A DNA stretch of 35,460 nucleotides from Deltaproteobacteria bacterium (GTDB lineage Bacteria; Desulfobacterota; JACPFL01), in assembly GCA_016183025.1 (NCBI GenBank), contig JACPFL010000276.1, positions 17,354-52,813 on the forward strand, read 5' to 3'. Below, one piece after another: positions 26,516 to 34,626 of the stretch. Numbering within the stretch: the first letter of the stretch is position 1; the number at the start of each line of letters is the position of its first letter. Below the pieces are notes generated by a model, which had not been told where the DNA came from, did no database searches, and worked only from the letters and a program-made list of their open reading frames with translations. The position numbers and the translations under genes are program-made.

Positions 26516-26701
26516 TCACGCTGCGGCCACCTTCGGGCATTCCCGCACTCGCACCCTTCGCGGGACGTAGCCACCCCCGTCTCGCGTCATCAGTTCCAGG
26601 AGTCCGCCGCAGTGCTCGCAGGGCTGCTCGGTGGGACGCTCCACCCCGTGCCACCCCCAGAACCAGGCCTTGCATTCGGAGCACCGCCAGATCGGCGCCA
26701 T
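26516..26701 (-). CDS. Small zinc-ribbon protein
   Basis: MAPIWRCSECKAWFWGWHGVERPTEQPCEHCGGLLELMTRDGGGYVPRRVRVRECPKVAAA; CxxC...CxxC pairs. Confidence 0.6.
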   Translation of the reverse strand: MAPIWRCSECKAWFWGWHGVERPTEQPCEHCGGLLELMTRDGGGYVPRRVRVRECPKVAAA

Positions 26702-26728
26702 CCCGTCCTCCCCTTGCCCGCGTCCCCT

Positions 26729-27247
26729 TCACATGACCTCGACACGCGAGGCCTGCGGGCCCTTGTCCCCCTGTTCGAGGTCGATCGCCACGGCAGTGCC
26801 GACCTCAAGCTTCTCGAACGGCAGCCCGGTCACGGAACGCCGGTGAAAGTAGGCCTGCCGTCCGTTGTCGAGGAGCACGAACCCGAACCCCTCCTCGGGG
26901 AAGAGCTGGTGCACCGTGCCCCGGAGTCGGGGGGCCGGCTCCTTGACCACCGTCCAGCCATGGCGCCCGGGCTCACGAGGGAGCATGCGCTCGAGCGCGG
27001 CGAACGCCGCCCGGATCGCCTCGTCCATGGTCTTCTTCTGCTTGCTGACCACGAGCTGGTCTCCCGGGATCGAACCGACCAGGCGTACCTCCTCGGCCCC
27101 CTCCAGGTGATGCGGGCTCTTGATCAGGGTCACCCGCAGGTGCAGGATCTCGGGCGCCTTCCGAGCCAGGCCCTGAGCCTGCTTCTCGATCAGGTGCTGC
27201 CACCGCTCCCGCACCTCAGTGTGCCGTCCCTCCACGGTCAGGTCCAT
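26729..27247 (-). CDS. HPF/RaiA-like ribosome-associated domain fused to a C-terminal cold-shock domain
   Basis: N-terminus MDLTVEGRHTEVRERWQHLIEKQAQGLARKAPEILHLRVTLIKSPHH...MDEAIRAAFAALERML (HPF-like). C-terminus LRGTVHQLFPEEGFGFVLLDNGRQAYFHRRSVTGLPFEKLEVGTAVAIDLEQGDKGPQASRVEVM (CSD). Confidence 0.85.
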   Translation of the reverse strand: MDLTVEGRHTEVRERWQHLIEKQAQGLARKAPEILHLRVTLIKSPHHLEGAEEVRLVGSIPGDQLVVSKQKKTMDEAIRAAFAALERMLPREPGRHGWTVVKEPAPRLRGTVHQLFPEEGFGFVLLDNGRQAYFHRRSVTGLPFEKLEVGTAVAIDLEQGDKGPQASRVEVM

Positions 27248-28193
27248 TGCTTCCCCCGGTCTCTGCCCCGAGCCGCTCCAGGCGCTGCAGACGCTCCCAC
27301 TCGGCCTCCACCTCGCGCTCGATCTGCTCGATCAGGGCCTCGTGGCCGGGCTCGAGCAGGTGGGCGAACCGGCCCTGGCTGGCGAGCCACTCCGTCACCG
27401 GCCGGCGCGTCCTGGGGCGGTGCGTGATGCGCAGCCGGCCCTCCGCGACCTCGTAGATCGGCCAGACCCCGCACTCCACAGCCAGCCGGGCGATGTCGAT
27501 CGTCTCGCTGGTCGCGTGGCGCCACCCGCGCGGGCAGGGCGCCAGGACGTTGAGGAACGTCGGGCCTTCGGCCGCCAGGGCCCGCCGGACTTTGCCCATG
27601 AGGTCGTGCCACAGATGCACGGAGGCCTGGGCGGCGTACGGGATGCGATGGGCTGCGACGATCGCCGTCAGGTCCTTGCGCGGCTGAAGTTTCCCCGGGC
27701 TGGCCCGGCCGGCCGGCGCCGTGGTGGTGTGGGCCCCGAGCGGGGTCGCGCTGGAGCGCTGGATCCCCGTGTTCATGTACGCCTCATTGTTGTAACAGAC
27801 GTAGAGGAACGAGTGGCCGCGCTCGAGCGCCCCGGAGAGGGCCTGCAGCCCGATGTCGTACGTGCCCCCGTCCCCGGCGAAGGCGAGGAACTTGACCGGG
27901 CCATTGTGCGGCAGCCGCCCCTTGCGGCGGAGCACCCGGTACATGGCCTCCACGCCGGAGATGGTAGCAGCCGTGTTCTCGAACGCGCTGTGGATCCAGG
28001 GGACGCGCCAGGCGGTGTACGGGTAGAGGGTGGTGGCGACCTCCAGGCATCCGGTGGCGTTCGCCACGACCACCGGCTCCTCGCAGGCCAGCAGGACCTG
28101 GCGCACGACGATGGAGGCCCCACACCCGGCGCAGAGCCGATGCCCCGGGGAAAGCCGGTCCGGCCGCTCAGAGATCTCGCGCAGCGATGCCAT
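27216..28193 (-). CDS. porB: Pyruvate/2-oxoacid:ferredoxin oxidoreductase beta subunit
   Basis: LSPGHRLCAGCGASIVVRQVLLACEEPVVVANATGCLEVATTLYPYTAWRVPWIHSAFENTAATISGVEAMYR...FAGDGGTYDIGLQALSGALERGHSFLYVCYNNEAYMNTGIQRSSATPLGAHTTTAPAG. Confidence 0.95.
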   Translation of the reverse strand: MASLREISERPDRLSPGHRLCAGCGASIVVRQVLLACEEPVVVANATGCLEVATTLYPYTAWRVPWIHSAFENTAATISGVEAMYRVLRRKGRLPHNGPVKFLAFAGDGGTYDIGLQALSGALERGHSFLYVCYNNEAYMNTGIQRSSATPLGAHTTTAPAGRASPGKLQPRKDLTAIVAAHRIPYAAQASVHLWHDLMGKVRRALAAEGPTFLNVLAPCPRGWRHATSETIDIARLAVECGVWPIYEVAEGRLRITHRPRTRRPVTEWLASQGRFAHLLEPGHEALIEQIEREVEAEWERLQRLERLGAETGGSNGPDRGGTAH

Positions 28194-28201
28194 GTGCCCT
28201 C

Positions 28202-29383
28202 CTACTCCCGTACCGCCAGGTAGTCCACCGGCTCCGGCGGCTCCCCCGTCTCCAGGGCCTTCTCCAGCGCCTCGGCCACCTCCGTCACATGCTCGACGAG
28301 CAGGTCACGCCCGCCCAGGCCGAACACCCGCCCGATCACGAGCGGGGGCGACGGGAGGCCGTAGAGGGCGGAGCGAACCTCGGTGAACACCGGCGCGCCG
28401 AACCCGCCCGGCGAGTCCGCCCGGTCCAGCACAGCGATGGCCCGCAGGTGCCCAAGCGCGTCGCGCAGGCGGGCATGAGGAAACGGGCGGAGGACCCGCG
28501 GCCGCAGCACGCCGACCCGCATCCCCCGGGCCCGCAGCTCGTCCGCCGCCACCCGGCAGGTGCCGGCCGCCGAGGAGAGCGCGATGAGCCCGAACTCCGC
28601 GTCCTCGAGTCGGTAGGCCTCGGTGAGCCCGTAGGTCCGGCCGAAGCGGGCCCCGAACTCCGTCCCGACCGCTTCGATCACGCGCTCGGCCCGCCGCATG
28701 GCCTCCACGAGCTGACGCCGGTGCTCCATGTAGGTGTCGGGAAGGGCCAGGGGGCCATAGCTGACCGGATGGGCGAGGTCGAGCAGCGGGTGGTGCGGGA
28801 CGTAGGGGCCCACGAAGCCCCGGACGGCTTCCCTGTCCTCCACGACCATCCGCTCGATGGAATGGCTGATGATGAACCCGTCCATCCCCGAGAGGACCGG
28901 CAGGCGGACCTCGGGGTGCTCGGCGATCCGGACGGCCTGCAGGGTGTTGTCGTACGCCTCCTGGGCGGTCTCCGCGTAGAGCTGGATGCAGCCCGAGTCC
29001 CGCGCCCCCATCATGTCGCTGTGGTCGCCGTGGATGTTCAGCGGGGCCGACAGCGCGCGGTTGGCCACGCTGATCACGATGGGCAGGCGCAGCCCCGCGG
29101 CGATGTAGAGGACCTCCCACATGAGGGCCAGCCCCTGGGAGGAGGTCGCGGTCATGACCCGTCCTCCCGCGGCTGCCGCGCCGACGCACGCCGACAGCGC
29201 GCTGTGCTCGCTCTCGGCCAGCACGAGCTCGCTGTCCACCTCGCCGTTGGCGATGTAGGTCGCGAAGCTCTGCATGATCTCCGTGGAGGGGGTGATGGGG
29301 TAGGCGGCCACCACGTCCGGCTCGATCTGCTGCATGGCCAGCGCGACCGCCGTATTCCCCGTGAGCGCGACCGTCTGGGTCAT
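28202..29383 (-). CDS. porA: Pyruvate/2-oxoacid:ferredoxin oxidoreductase alpha subunit
   Basis: MTQTVALTGNTAVALAMQQIEPDVVAAYPITPSTEIMQSFATYIANGEVDSELVLAESEHSALSACVGAAAAGGRVMTATSSQGLALMWEVLYIAAGLRLPIV. ATGA overlap with porD. Confidence 0.95.
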   Translation of the reverse strand: MTQTVALTGNTAVALAMQQIEPDVVAAYPITPSTEIMQSFATYIANGEVDSELVLAESEHSALSACVGAAAAGGRVMTATSSQGLALMWEVLYIAAGLRLPIVISVANRALSAPLNIHGDHSDMMGARDSGCIQLYAETAQEAYDNTLQAVRIAEHPEVRLPVLSGMDGFIISHSIERMVVEDREAVRGFVGPYVPHHPLLDLAHPVSYGPLALPDTYMEHRRQLVEAMRRAERVIEAVGTEFGARFGRTYGLTEAYRLEDAEFGLIALSSAAGTCRVAADELRARGMRVGVLRPRVLRPFPHARLRDALGHLRAIAVLDRADSPGGFGAPVFTEVRSALYGLPSPPLVIGRVFGLGGRDLLVEHVTEVAEALEKALETGEPPEPVDYLAVRE

Positions 29384-29697
29384 GGCTCCGCTCGGTCCTG
29401 AAAGGCCGACTCCTCCACCATGGCGATCGCCCGGGCGGAGGGGGGGCAGACCGCCGCGCAGATCCCGCACCCCTTGCAGTGCTCCAGGTCGAACCCGAGC
29501 AGGCGGCCGCCCTTGACCTGGATCGCGCTGTCCGGGCAGAAGATCCAGCAGATCAGGCAGTCCGTGCACCGCTCGCGGTCGAGCACGGGACGGAAGGTCC
29601 GCCAGCCACCGGTCAGGTACTGGACGGCATTGCCGGGCTCCAGGATCAACGCGCCCTCGGGGATCCGCCGCCAGCCGAGCGGCTCAGGGTTCACCAT
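29380..29697 (-). CDS. porD: Pyruvate/2-oxoacid:ferredoxin oxidoreductase delta (2x[4Fe-4S]) subunit
   Basis: TGGWRTFRPVLDRERCTDCLICWIFCPDSAIQVKGGRLLGFDLEHCKGCGICAAVCPPSARAIAMV. Confidence 0.94.
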   Translation of the reverse strand: MVNPEPLGWRRIPEGALILEPGNAVQYLTGGWRTFRPVLDRERCTDCLICWIFCPDSAIQVKGGRLLGFDLEHCKGCGICAAVCPPSARAIAMVEESAFQDRAEP

Positions 29698-30274
29698 CCG
29701 ATTTGACCTCCTTGTAGCCCCGCTCCAGGGCCCTGTAATTGGCCTGCAGCACGTGGGACTGCACCTTCCGGCCCAGGCTCGTCTGGAGCTGGGCCGTCAG
29801 GGCCGGCAGGCCGATCACGCCCGCTGCGCGGGCGAGGGCCCCCAGCATCACCGTGTTCGGGAGGGGTCGCCCGAGCGTGTCGAGCGCGATCCGGGTCGCG
29901 TCCACGGTCCAGACCCGCTGGTCTCCGTTCGTCGGGAGGCGGCGCGCCACTTCGGCTGCTGGCTTCGGTGAGTTCACCACGAAGATCGTGGTGGGCTTCG
30001 CCCCCTCGGTGAGCACGTCCGACTGCGCCACGAGCGTGGGGTCGAGCACGACCACCGCATCCGGCGCACGCACCTGCGCATGCAGGGCGATGGGCTCCTC
30101 GCTGATCCGGTTATAGGCCCGGAGCGGCGCGCCCTCGCGCTCCGGACCGTACTCGGGGAACGCCTGGACGTAGAGGCCGGCCGCGATCAGCGCCTCAGCC
30201 AGCGTCTTGGCCGCGGTCACGGCCCCCTGCCCGGCCCGAGCGTGCCAGCGGATCTCGATGTAGCGCGCCTCCAC
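29684..30274 (-). CDS. porG: Pyruvate/2-oxoacid:ferredoxin oxidoreductase gamma subunit
   Basis: VEARYIEIRWHARAGQGAVTAAKTLAEALIAAGLYVQAFPEYGPEREGAPLRAYNRISEEPI; GTG start at 30274. Confidence 0.94.
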   Translation of the reverse strand: MEARYIEIRWHARAGQGAVTAAKTLAEALIAAGLYVQAFPEYGPEREGAPLRAYNRISEEPIALHAQVRAPDAVVVLDPTLVAQSDVLTEGAKPTTIFVVNSPKPAAEVARRLPTNGDQRVWTVDATRIALDTLGRPLPNTVMLGALARAAGVIGLPALTAQLQTSLGRKVQSHVLQANYRALERGYKEVKSDGEP

Positions 30275-30287
30275 GGCGTCCCTTCCC

Positions 30288-31139
30288 TTAGTTCTGGACC
30301 GGGCCGCGCGCGAAGAGGATGGGGAGGGCACCCATCCGGAGCACCGCCGTGGCCGTCCGACCCAGGATCAGCTTGTGCTCGCTCGCCTGGCTGAACGCCC
30401 CCAGACAGATGAGGTCACCCTGAACCTCCCGGGCGAACTTGAGGATGGCCTCGGCCGGCTGGCCCCGACGCCAGAAGCCCCGGACCGGCACAGACGTGGC
30501 CGTCTGCCACAGCCACTCCAGTGCCTCGCTGAGCAGGCCGGCCCCTGCGGCCTCGGTGTTCTGCACGGTCACGACGTCCAAGGCCAGGCCGAGCAGGGCT
30601 CCGGCACTCGCTGCCAGCTCAAGCGCCTGCCGTCCGCCCGGGCTCCCGTCGAACGCGACCACGGCTCGCTCCAGCTTGCGCTCGAACGGGGGCGTCACCA
30701 GCACCGGGGTCGTGCTCCTCCGCACGACCCGCTCGGTCAGCGACCCCTGGATCCCGTAGATGGGATGCTTGCCACGCTCGGCCATGACCAGCAGGCCTGC
30801 GTCCCGCGCCGCCTCAGGAATGACCTCCAGCACCCGGCCGGTGAGCTTCCGCGGCTCCGCCTTCACGCCCCGGGCCTCGAGCTGCTGGATCGCCATCTCG
30901 AGGATCAGGTCGGCCTTCCGCTCCAGGATATTGGCCACCCACTCCTGTTCCTCCGGACCGAAGGCCACCCCCACCCGGTCGTATAGCTCCAGGATCAGGG
31001 GTTCCTCCAGCGCGGGCATGTCCACCACGTGCAGGACTGTCACCTGCGCACCCGTCCTGGCGGCAATCTGCGCGGTGTAGGAGATCGCTGTCTGGCTCCC
31101 CAGCGACCCATCGGTGGCCACGACGATCTCGCCGAACAT
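30288..31139 (-). CDS. Universal stress protein, two tandem Usp domains
   Basis: MFGEIVVATDGSLGSQTAISYTAQIAARTGAQVTVLHVVD...GLLVMAERGKHPIYGIQGSLTERVVRRSTTPVLV; second domain RAVVAFDGSPGGRQALELAASAGALLGLALDVVTV. Confidence 0.92.
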   Translation of the reverse strand: MFGEIVVATDGSLGSQTAISYTAQIAARTGAQVTVLHVVDMPALEEPLILELYDRVGVAFGPEEQEWVANILERKADLILEMAIQQLEARGVKAEPRKLTGRVLEVIPEAARDAGLLVMAERGKHPIYGIQGSLTERVVRRSTTPVLVTPPFERKLERAVVAFDGSPGGRQALELAASAGALLGLALDVVTVQNTEAAGAGLLSEALEWLWQTATSVPVRGFWRRGQPAEAILKFAREVQGDLICLGAFSQASEHKLILGRTATAVLRMGALPILFARGPVQN

Positions 31140-31350
31140 CTGGTCTGCCTCCTCGCGGGGAAGCCTGCCGTACAAGGGCACCTTCCCGCTTCCATTGCCG
31201 GTAGGGTGCACCGTGTGTGCCAGTGGACCGCGGCACTCCTCTCACCCCGTCAAAAAACATGAATCCCATGTCTTGTCAAGAGGTTATGGCCCATCGGGCT
31301 CGAGGGGCTCTGCGGGTGAAGCGGGCCGGAACGGCCCATCGTGGCCGCGA

Positions 31351-31390
31351 CCAGACAGGCTGCCCGCACCCAGCCGACAAGCTGTCAGGA
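31351..31390. repeat. GACA-AGC-TGTC palindrome plus a 13-bp block shared with 2593-2606
   Basis: ccagacaggctgcccgcacccagccgacaagctgtcagg; GACAGGCTGCCCG is identical to the block in 2591-2641, and GACAAGCTGTC is shared (reverse complement) with 31904-31930. Confidence 0.5.
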
Positions 31391-31427
31391 TAGCTGTGGA
31401 CCTGGCGACGATGACGCTCATCGGGTG

Positions 31428-31688
31428 TCACCGCGTCCGGCGGCGCCGGCTCGTCGCCCTGCTGCTGTCCAGCGTGCCGTGAGGGGCGGCCCGGCGGTGG
31501 GCAGCAATGACCTCGTCGATGATCTCGCCGCAGATCACACAGTGCCACTGCCCGAGTACGTCCCAGAGGAGCGGCTTCTCGTACCCCATCCGCGCTCCAC
31601 ACCGCGGGCAGAGAACCGGGCCCTCCGCCCGGACATCCTCGTGGCCGAAGCGTTCGAGCCTCGCCTTGCCTGCCGTCAGCATCGTCAT
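31428..31688 (-). CDS. Small zinc-ribbon protein
   Basis: VLCPRCGARMGYEKPLLWDVLGQWHCVICGEIIDEVIAAHRR; two CxxC knuckles. Confidence 0.55.
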   Translation of the reverse strand: MTMLTAGKARLERFGHEDVRAEGPVLCPRCGARMGYEKPLLWDVLGQWHCVICGEIIDEVIAAHRRAAPHGTLDSSRATSRRRRTR

Positions 31689-31903
31689 CCTCCGCGCTCG
31701 CGCCGGGACTGCGCTCCGGCGTGAACCTGTCCAGGTACCGGCTGATCCCGCCACGGTCCCGATCTTGAAGCCCGCTTTTTCACATGAGCACCAACCATGC
31801 CAGGACAGCCGCCGGCGCGGTTCGGGCTGGTCGCGCCATCGGGCCGGGTTTCACGCGGTTAAGGGATGCGAGCCTGACGGGGGCCCACCACCGTGTCGCG
31901 TTG

Positions 31904-31930
31904 CGGACAGCTTGTCAGGACGCCGACAGG
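31904..31930. repeat. GACA-GCT-TGTC palindrome with adjacent CCGACAGG half-site
   Basis: cggacagcttgtcaggacgccgacagg. Confidence 0.5.
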
Positions 31931-31990
31931 TTGCCGCGCGGGGCCGGTGAGCCGAGCCTGGAAAGAAGGGTCCGGGTGAAGTGGACGAGC

Positions 31991-32689
31991 TTACGGCTGG
32001 GGCAGGAGCAGGCCGAAGAGGTGCCCGACGATGCCGGCGCCCATGGCGATGGCAAGAAACTCCAGGCCCGATGCCCACGGGCTCCGATGGGTCAGCCGGG
32101 CCTTGACGGCGCCCACGGCGAAGAGCGCGAGCGCGCCGAGGCCGACGGAGACCGCCAGGGCGCTCAGGCCCGTCGTCACGATGTAGGGGAAGAGCGGGAT
32201 GATCCCGCCGATCGGGAAGGCCAGCCCCATGGTCAGGGCGGCCGTCCCGGGGCTGTGGGCCTCGGAGCTGCCCAGGCCGAGCACCTTCTCCTGGAACGTC
32301 TTGAGGAAGGCCTCCTCGTGGTCCCGGAGGAGCTTCACTATCTGGTAGGCCTTCTGGCGGCTCAGCCCCTCCTCGCCCAGCGCGTGCAGGAGCTGCTCCT
32401 GGGCCAGATAGGGCTCGCGGCCGAACTGCCGGACCTCCTCCCGCACCTCCTTCTCGTAGACCTCCTCCTCGGCCTTGGTGGACAGGTATGCGCCGGCAGC
32501 CATGGAGACGGCGCCGGAGAACATCTGCACGAGCCCACCGAGCAGGATCAAGCGGGCGTCCGGCGTTGCCGCCTGCAGCCCGGCGAGGAACGCCACAGTG
32601 CTGAGGATGCCGTCCTGCATCCCGAAGACGATCTCTCGGATCCGGCCCCGCCGCTCGATCCGCTCACGCTTGGCCGCGACCTCCATCAT
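31991..32689 (-). CDS. VIT1/CCC1-family iron/manganese transporter
   Basis: RIREIVFGMQDGILSTVAFLAGLQAAT...LVQMFSGAVSMAAGAYLSTKAEEEVYEKEVREE...ALTMGLAFPIGGIIPLFPYIV. Confidence 0.92.
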   Translation of the reverse strand: MMEVAAKRERIERRGRIREIVFGMQDGILSTVAFLAGLQAATPDARLILLGGLVQMFSGAVSMAAGAYLSTKAEEEVYEKEVREEVRQFGREPYLAQEQLLHALGEEGLSRQKAYQIVKLLRDHEEAFLKTFQEKVLGLGSSEAHSPGTAALTMGLAFPIGGIIPLFPYIVTTGLSALAVSVGLGALALFAVGAVKARLTHRSPWASGLEFLAIAMGAGIVGHLFGLLLPQP

Positions 32690-32692
32690 GGC

Positions 32693-33217
32693 TCAGCTCT
32701 CCGGGCGCCAGTCCGCCGGGCACTGGCGGCCGGACTGCAGCGCCTTGAGCACGCGCACGGTCTCCTCGATGCTCCGCCCCACGTCCACGTGACTCACCAC
32801 GCAGTACCGCACGACCCCCTCGGGATCCAGGATGAACGTGGCCCGTGCCGCCCGGCCGCTCGCCGGGTCGAGCACACCGTAGCCCCGGCAGACCTCCCGG
32901 CCCTCGTCGCTGAGCAGCGGGTAGTCGATCCCGCCCAGCTCCTTGGCCCAGGCCAGGTGGGAGTCCGGGCCATCCACGCTGATCCCCAGGACCTCGCACC
33001 CGAGCTGCTGGAGTGTCGCGTAGGCCCGCTGGAACCCCACGGCCTCGGTCGGGCAGATGAAGGAGAAGTCCGCCGGGTAGAAGAACAGGAGCACCCAGCG
33101 TCCCAGGGAATCCCGCAGGCGGAAGCGTCCGACCCTCCCCTGCTGGACCCCCTCCAGGGCGAACTCGGGTGCCCGGGCCCCCACGGGTGAAGCAGGCGGG
33201 AAGGTGCGATCAAGCAT
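32693..33217 (-). CDS. Peroxiredoxin (AhpC/TSA family)
   Basis: PVGARAPEFALEGV...LGRWVLLFFYPADFSFICPTEAVGFQRAYATLQQLGCEVLGISVDGPDSHLAWAKE; peroxidatic Cys in FSFICPTE. Confidence 0.95.
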   Translation of the reverse strand: MLDRTFPPASPVGARAPEFALEGVQQGRVGRFRLRDSLGRWVLLFFYPADFSFICPTEAVGFQRAYATLQQLGCEVLGISVDGPDSHLAWAKELGGIDYPLLSDEGREVCRGYGVLDPASGRAARATFILDPEGVVRYCVVSHVDVGRSIEETVRVLKALQSGRQCPADWRPES

Positions 33218-33273
33218 CGAGGGGCCCCACCGCCAGCCGTCCTCCGCCCACGCTGTGCAGGCTCGTCGCGCAC

Positions 33274-33296
33274 AGACCTCACACGCGTACAGGTCT
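33274..33296. promoter_or_regulatory. Inverted repeat AGACCT-N11-AGGTCT overlapping the -10/start region: candidate operator
   Basis: agacctcacacgcgtacaggtct; perfect 6-bp arms with a near-centred ACGCGT palindrome. Confidence 0.6.
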
Positions 33297-33323
33297 TATA
33301 GCCGCCTGCATCCCCCCAGTCAA
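33295..33323 (-). promoter_or_regulatory. Near-consensus sigma70-type promoter of the peroxiredoxin gene
   Basis: Minus strand TTGACT (33318-33323), 17-bp spacer, TATAAG (33295-33300). Predicted start around 33288, about 70 nt upstream of the ATG at 33217. Confidence 0.75.
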
Positions 33324-33440
33324 CGCCGTCAGGTCCTCGGGGCCCCTCGCGCGCGCCGGGCATGGACGTCGTTCAGGTCGAGCCGCTGCGGGTAGGCATT
33401 GATTCCGGGGATCTCCCCGGATGGGCGTCGAGATCCTCCC

Positions 33441-33947
33441 TCAGGGGAGGCCGCGCACCAGCAGCATGCCCAACGCCACCAGGGCCAGCGCCAGGAGGAA
33501 GTTGAGCCGCCCGATCCACGAGGCCTGCTGCCGGAGCCTCCGGGCCTCGGGCGAGCCAGGGCTCGCCTGCCACAGGGCCGTGGCCCGGGGGCCGATGCGG
33601 AAGTCGTGCACGAGGCTGAGCCCCAGGACGATGACGACCAGGAGCAGCTTGATCGCCAGGACCCGGCCGATCGGGCCCTGCCAGAGGCGCCCGCTCCACA
33701 CGTCCGCCCACCCGACACCCCGGTAGACCAGATTGAAGGTGCCGCTGAGCAGAAGCAAACCCAGGCAGGCCCACCCCACCCAGCGGAAACGCACCCCGGT
33801 CCAGTGGATGAGCCCGGGCGCGGATGCCCGGTACTCCGGCCGTCGGGTCACCGGAAGCAGGATCAGGGCGAGGAAGGCCATGCCGCCGATCCATACCGCG
33901 GCGGCCAGGATATGCAGCCAGACCGAGACCAGGTAGAGCGCGCGCAT
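33441..33947 (-). CDS. CopD-like multi-TM membrane protein
   Basis: MRALYLVSVWLHILAAAVWIGGMAFLALILLPV...RFRWVGWACLGLLLLSGTFNLVYRG...LAIKLLLVVIVLGLSLVHDFRIGPRA; conserved His/Trp in TM1 (WLHILAAAVWIGG). Confidence 0.75.
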   Translation of the reverse strand: MRALYLVSVWLHILAAAVWIGGMAFLALILLPVTRRPEYRASAPGLIHWTGVRFRWVGWACLGLLLLSGTFNLVYRGVGWADVWSGRLWQGPIGRVLAIKLLLVVIVLGLSLVHDFRIGPRATALWQASPGSPEARRLRQQASWIGRLNFLLALALVALGMLLVRGLP

Positions 33948-34092
33948 GTTCAGCAGCCTCGTCGTTGCGCCCAACGCGCCATCCAGGTACCAATATTGCA
34001 CCGTGATACCAGGGGGAGCAATGCTCCTGCAGCCTGCGGAGGAATTTCCCGGCAACGGAGGGCACAGTGCCCCATCCGGGACAACTTGTCCC

Positions 34093-34611
34093 ATGAAGGC
34101 CGTCACGCTCCAGGACGGGAGCGTGGTCCGGCTGCGGCCGATCCGCCCGGAGGACGAACCGGAGCTGATCGCCTTCCACGGGCGGCTCAGCCGCGAGACG
34201 GCCTACCGGCGCTTCCTGTCGGTGATGCCCCGGCTCCCCTCCGACCTGGCGCACCTCCTGGCCAACGTGGACTACGACCGGCGGATGGCGATCGTCGCGA
34301 TCGGCCCCGAGGAGCAGATCATCGCGGTCGCCCGCTACAAATACGATGAAGCCGCGGGGGAGGCCGAGATCGCCCTGGTCGTGCAGGACCAGTGGCAGGG
34401 GAAAGGGCTCGGGACGCTGCTGTTCGGGGAGCTGCTCGCCTACGCGGAGACCAGGGGGATCCCCCGGTTCCGGGCCTACGTCCTCTGGGACAACCAGCGC
34501 ATGCTCGACATGCTCACCCGGTTCACCGAGATCCTGGAGCGGCGCACCGAGTTCGGGGTCGTCTCGCTCCTGTTCGCGCCCCGTCCCCGGACCGAGCCCG
34601 CCGCGGCCTGA
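34093..34611 (+). CDS. GNAT-family N-acetyltransferase
   Basis: VRLRPIRPEDEPELIAFHGRLSRETAYRRFLSVMPRL...GEAEIALVVQDQWQGKGLGTLLFGELLAYAETRGIPRFRAYVLWDNQRMLDML; Q/RxxGxG/A-like acetyl-CoA motif. Confidence 0.88.
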   Translation: MKAVTLQDGSVVRLRPIRPEDEPELIAFHGRLSRETAYRRFLSVMPRLPSDLAHLLANVDYDRRMAIVAIGPEEQIIAVARYKYDEAAGEAEIALVVQDQWQGKGLGTLLFGELLAYAETRGIPRFRAYVLWDNQRMLDMLTRFTEILERRTEFGVVSLLFAPRPRTEPAAA

Positions 34612-34626
34612 GCTGTCCTCCAGCCG

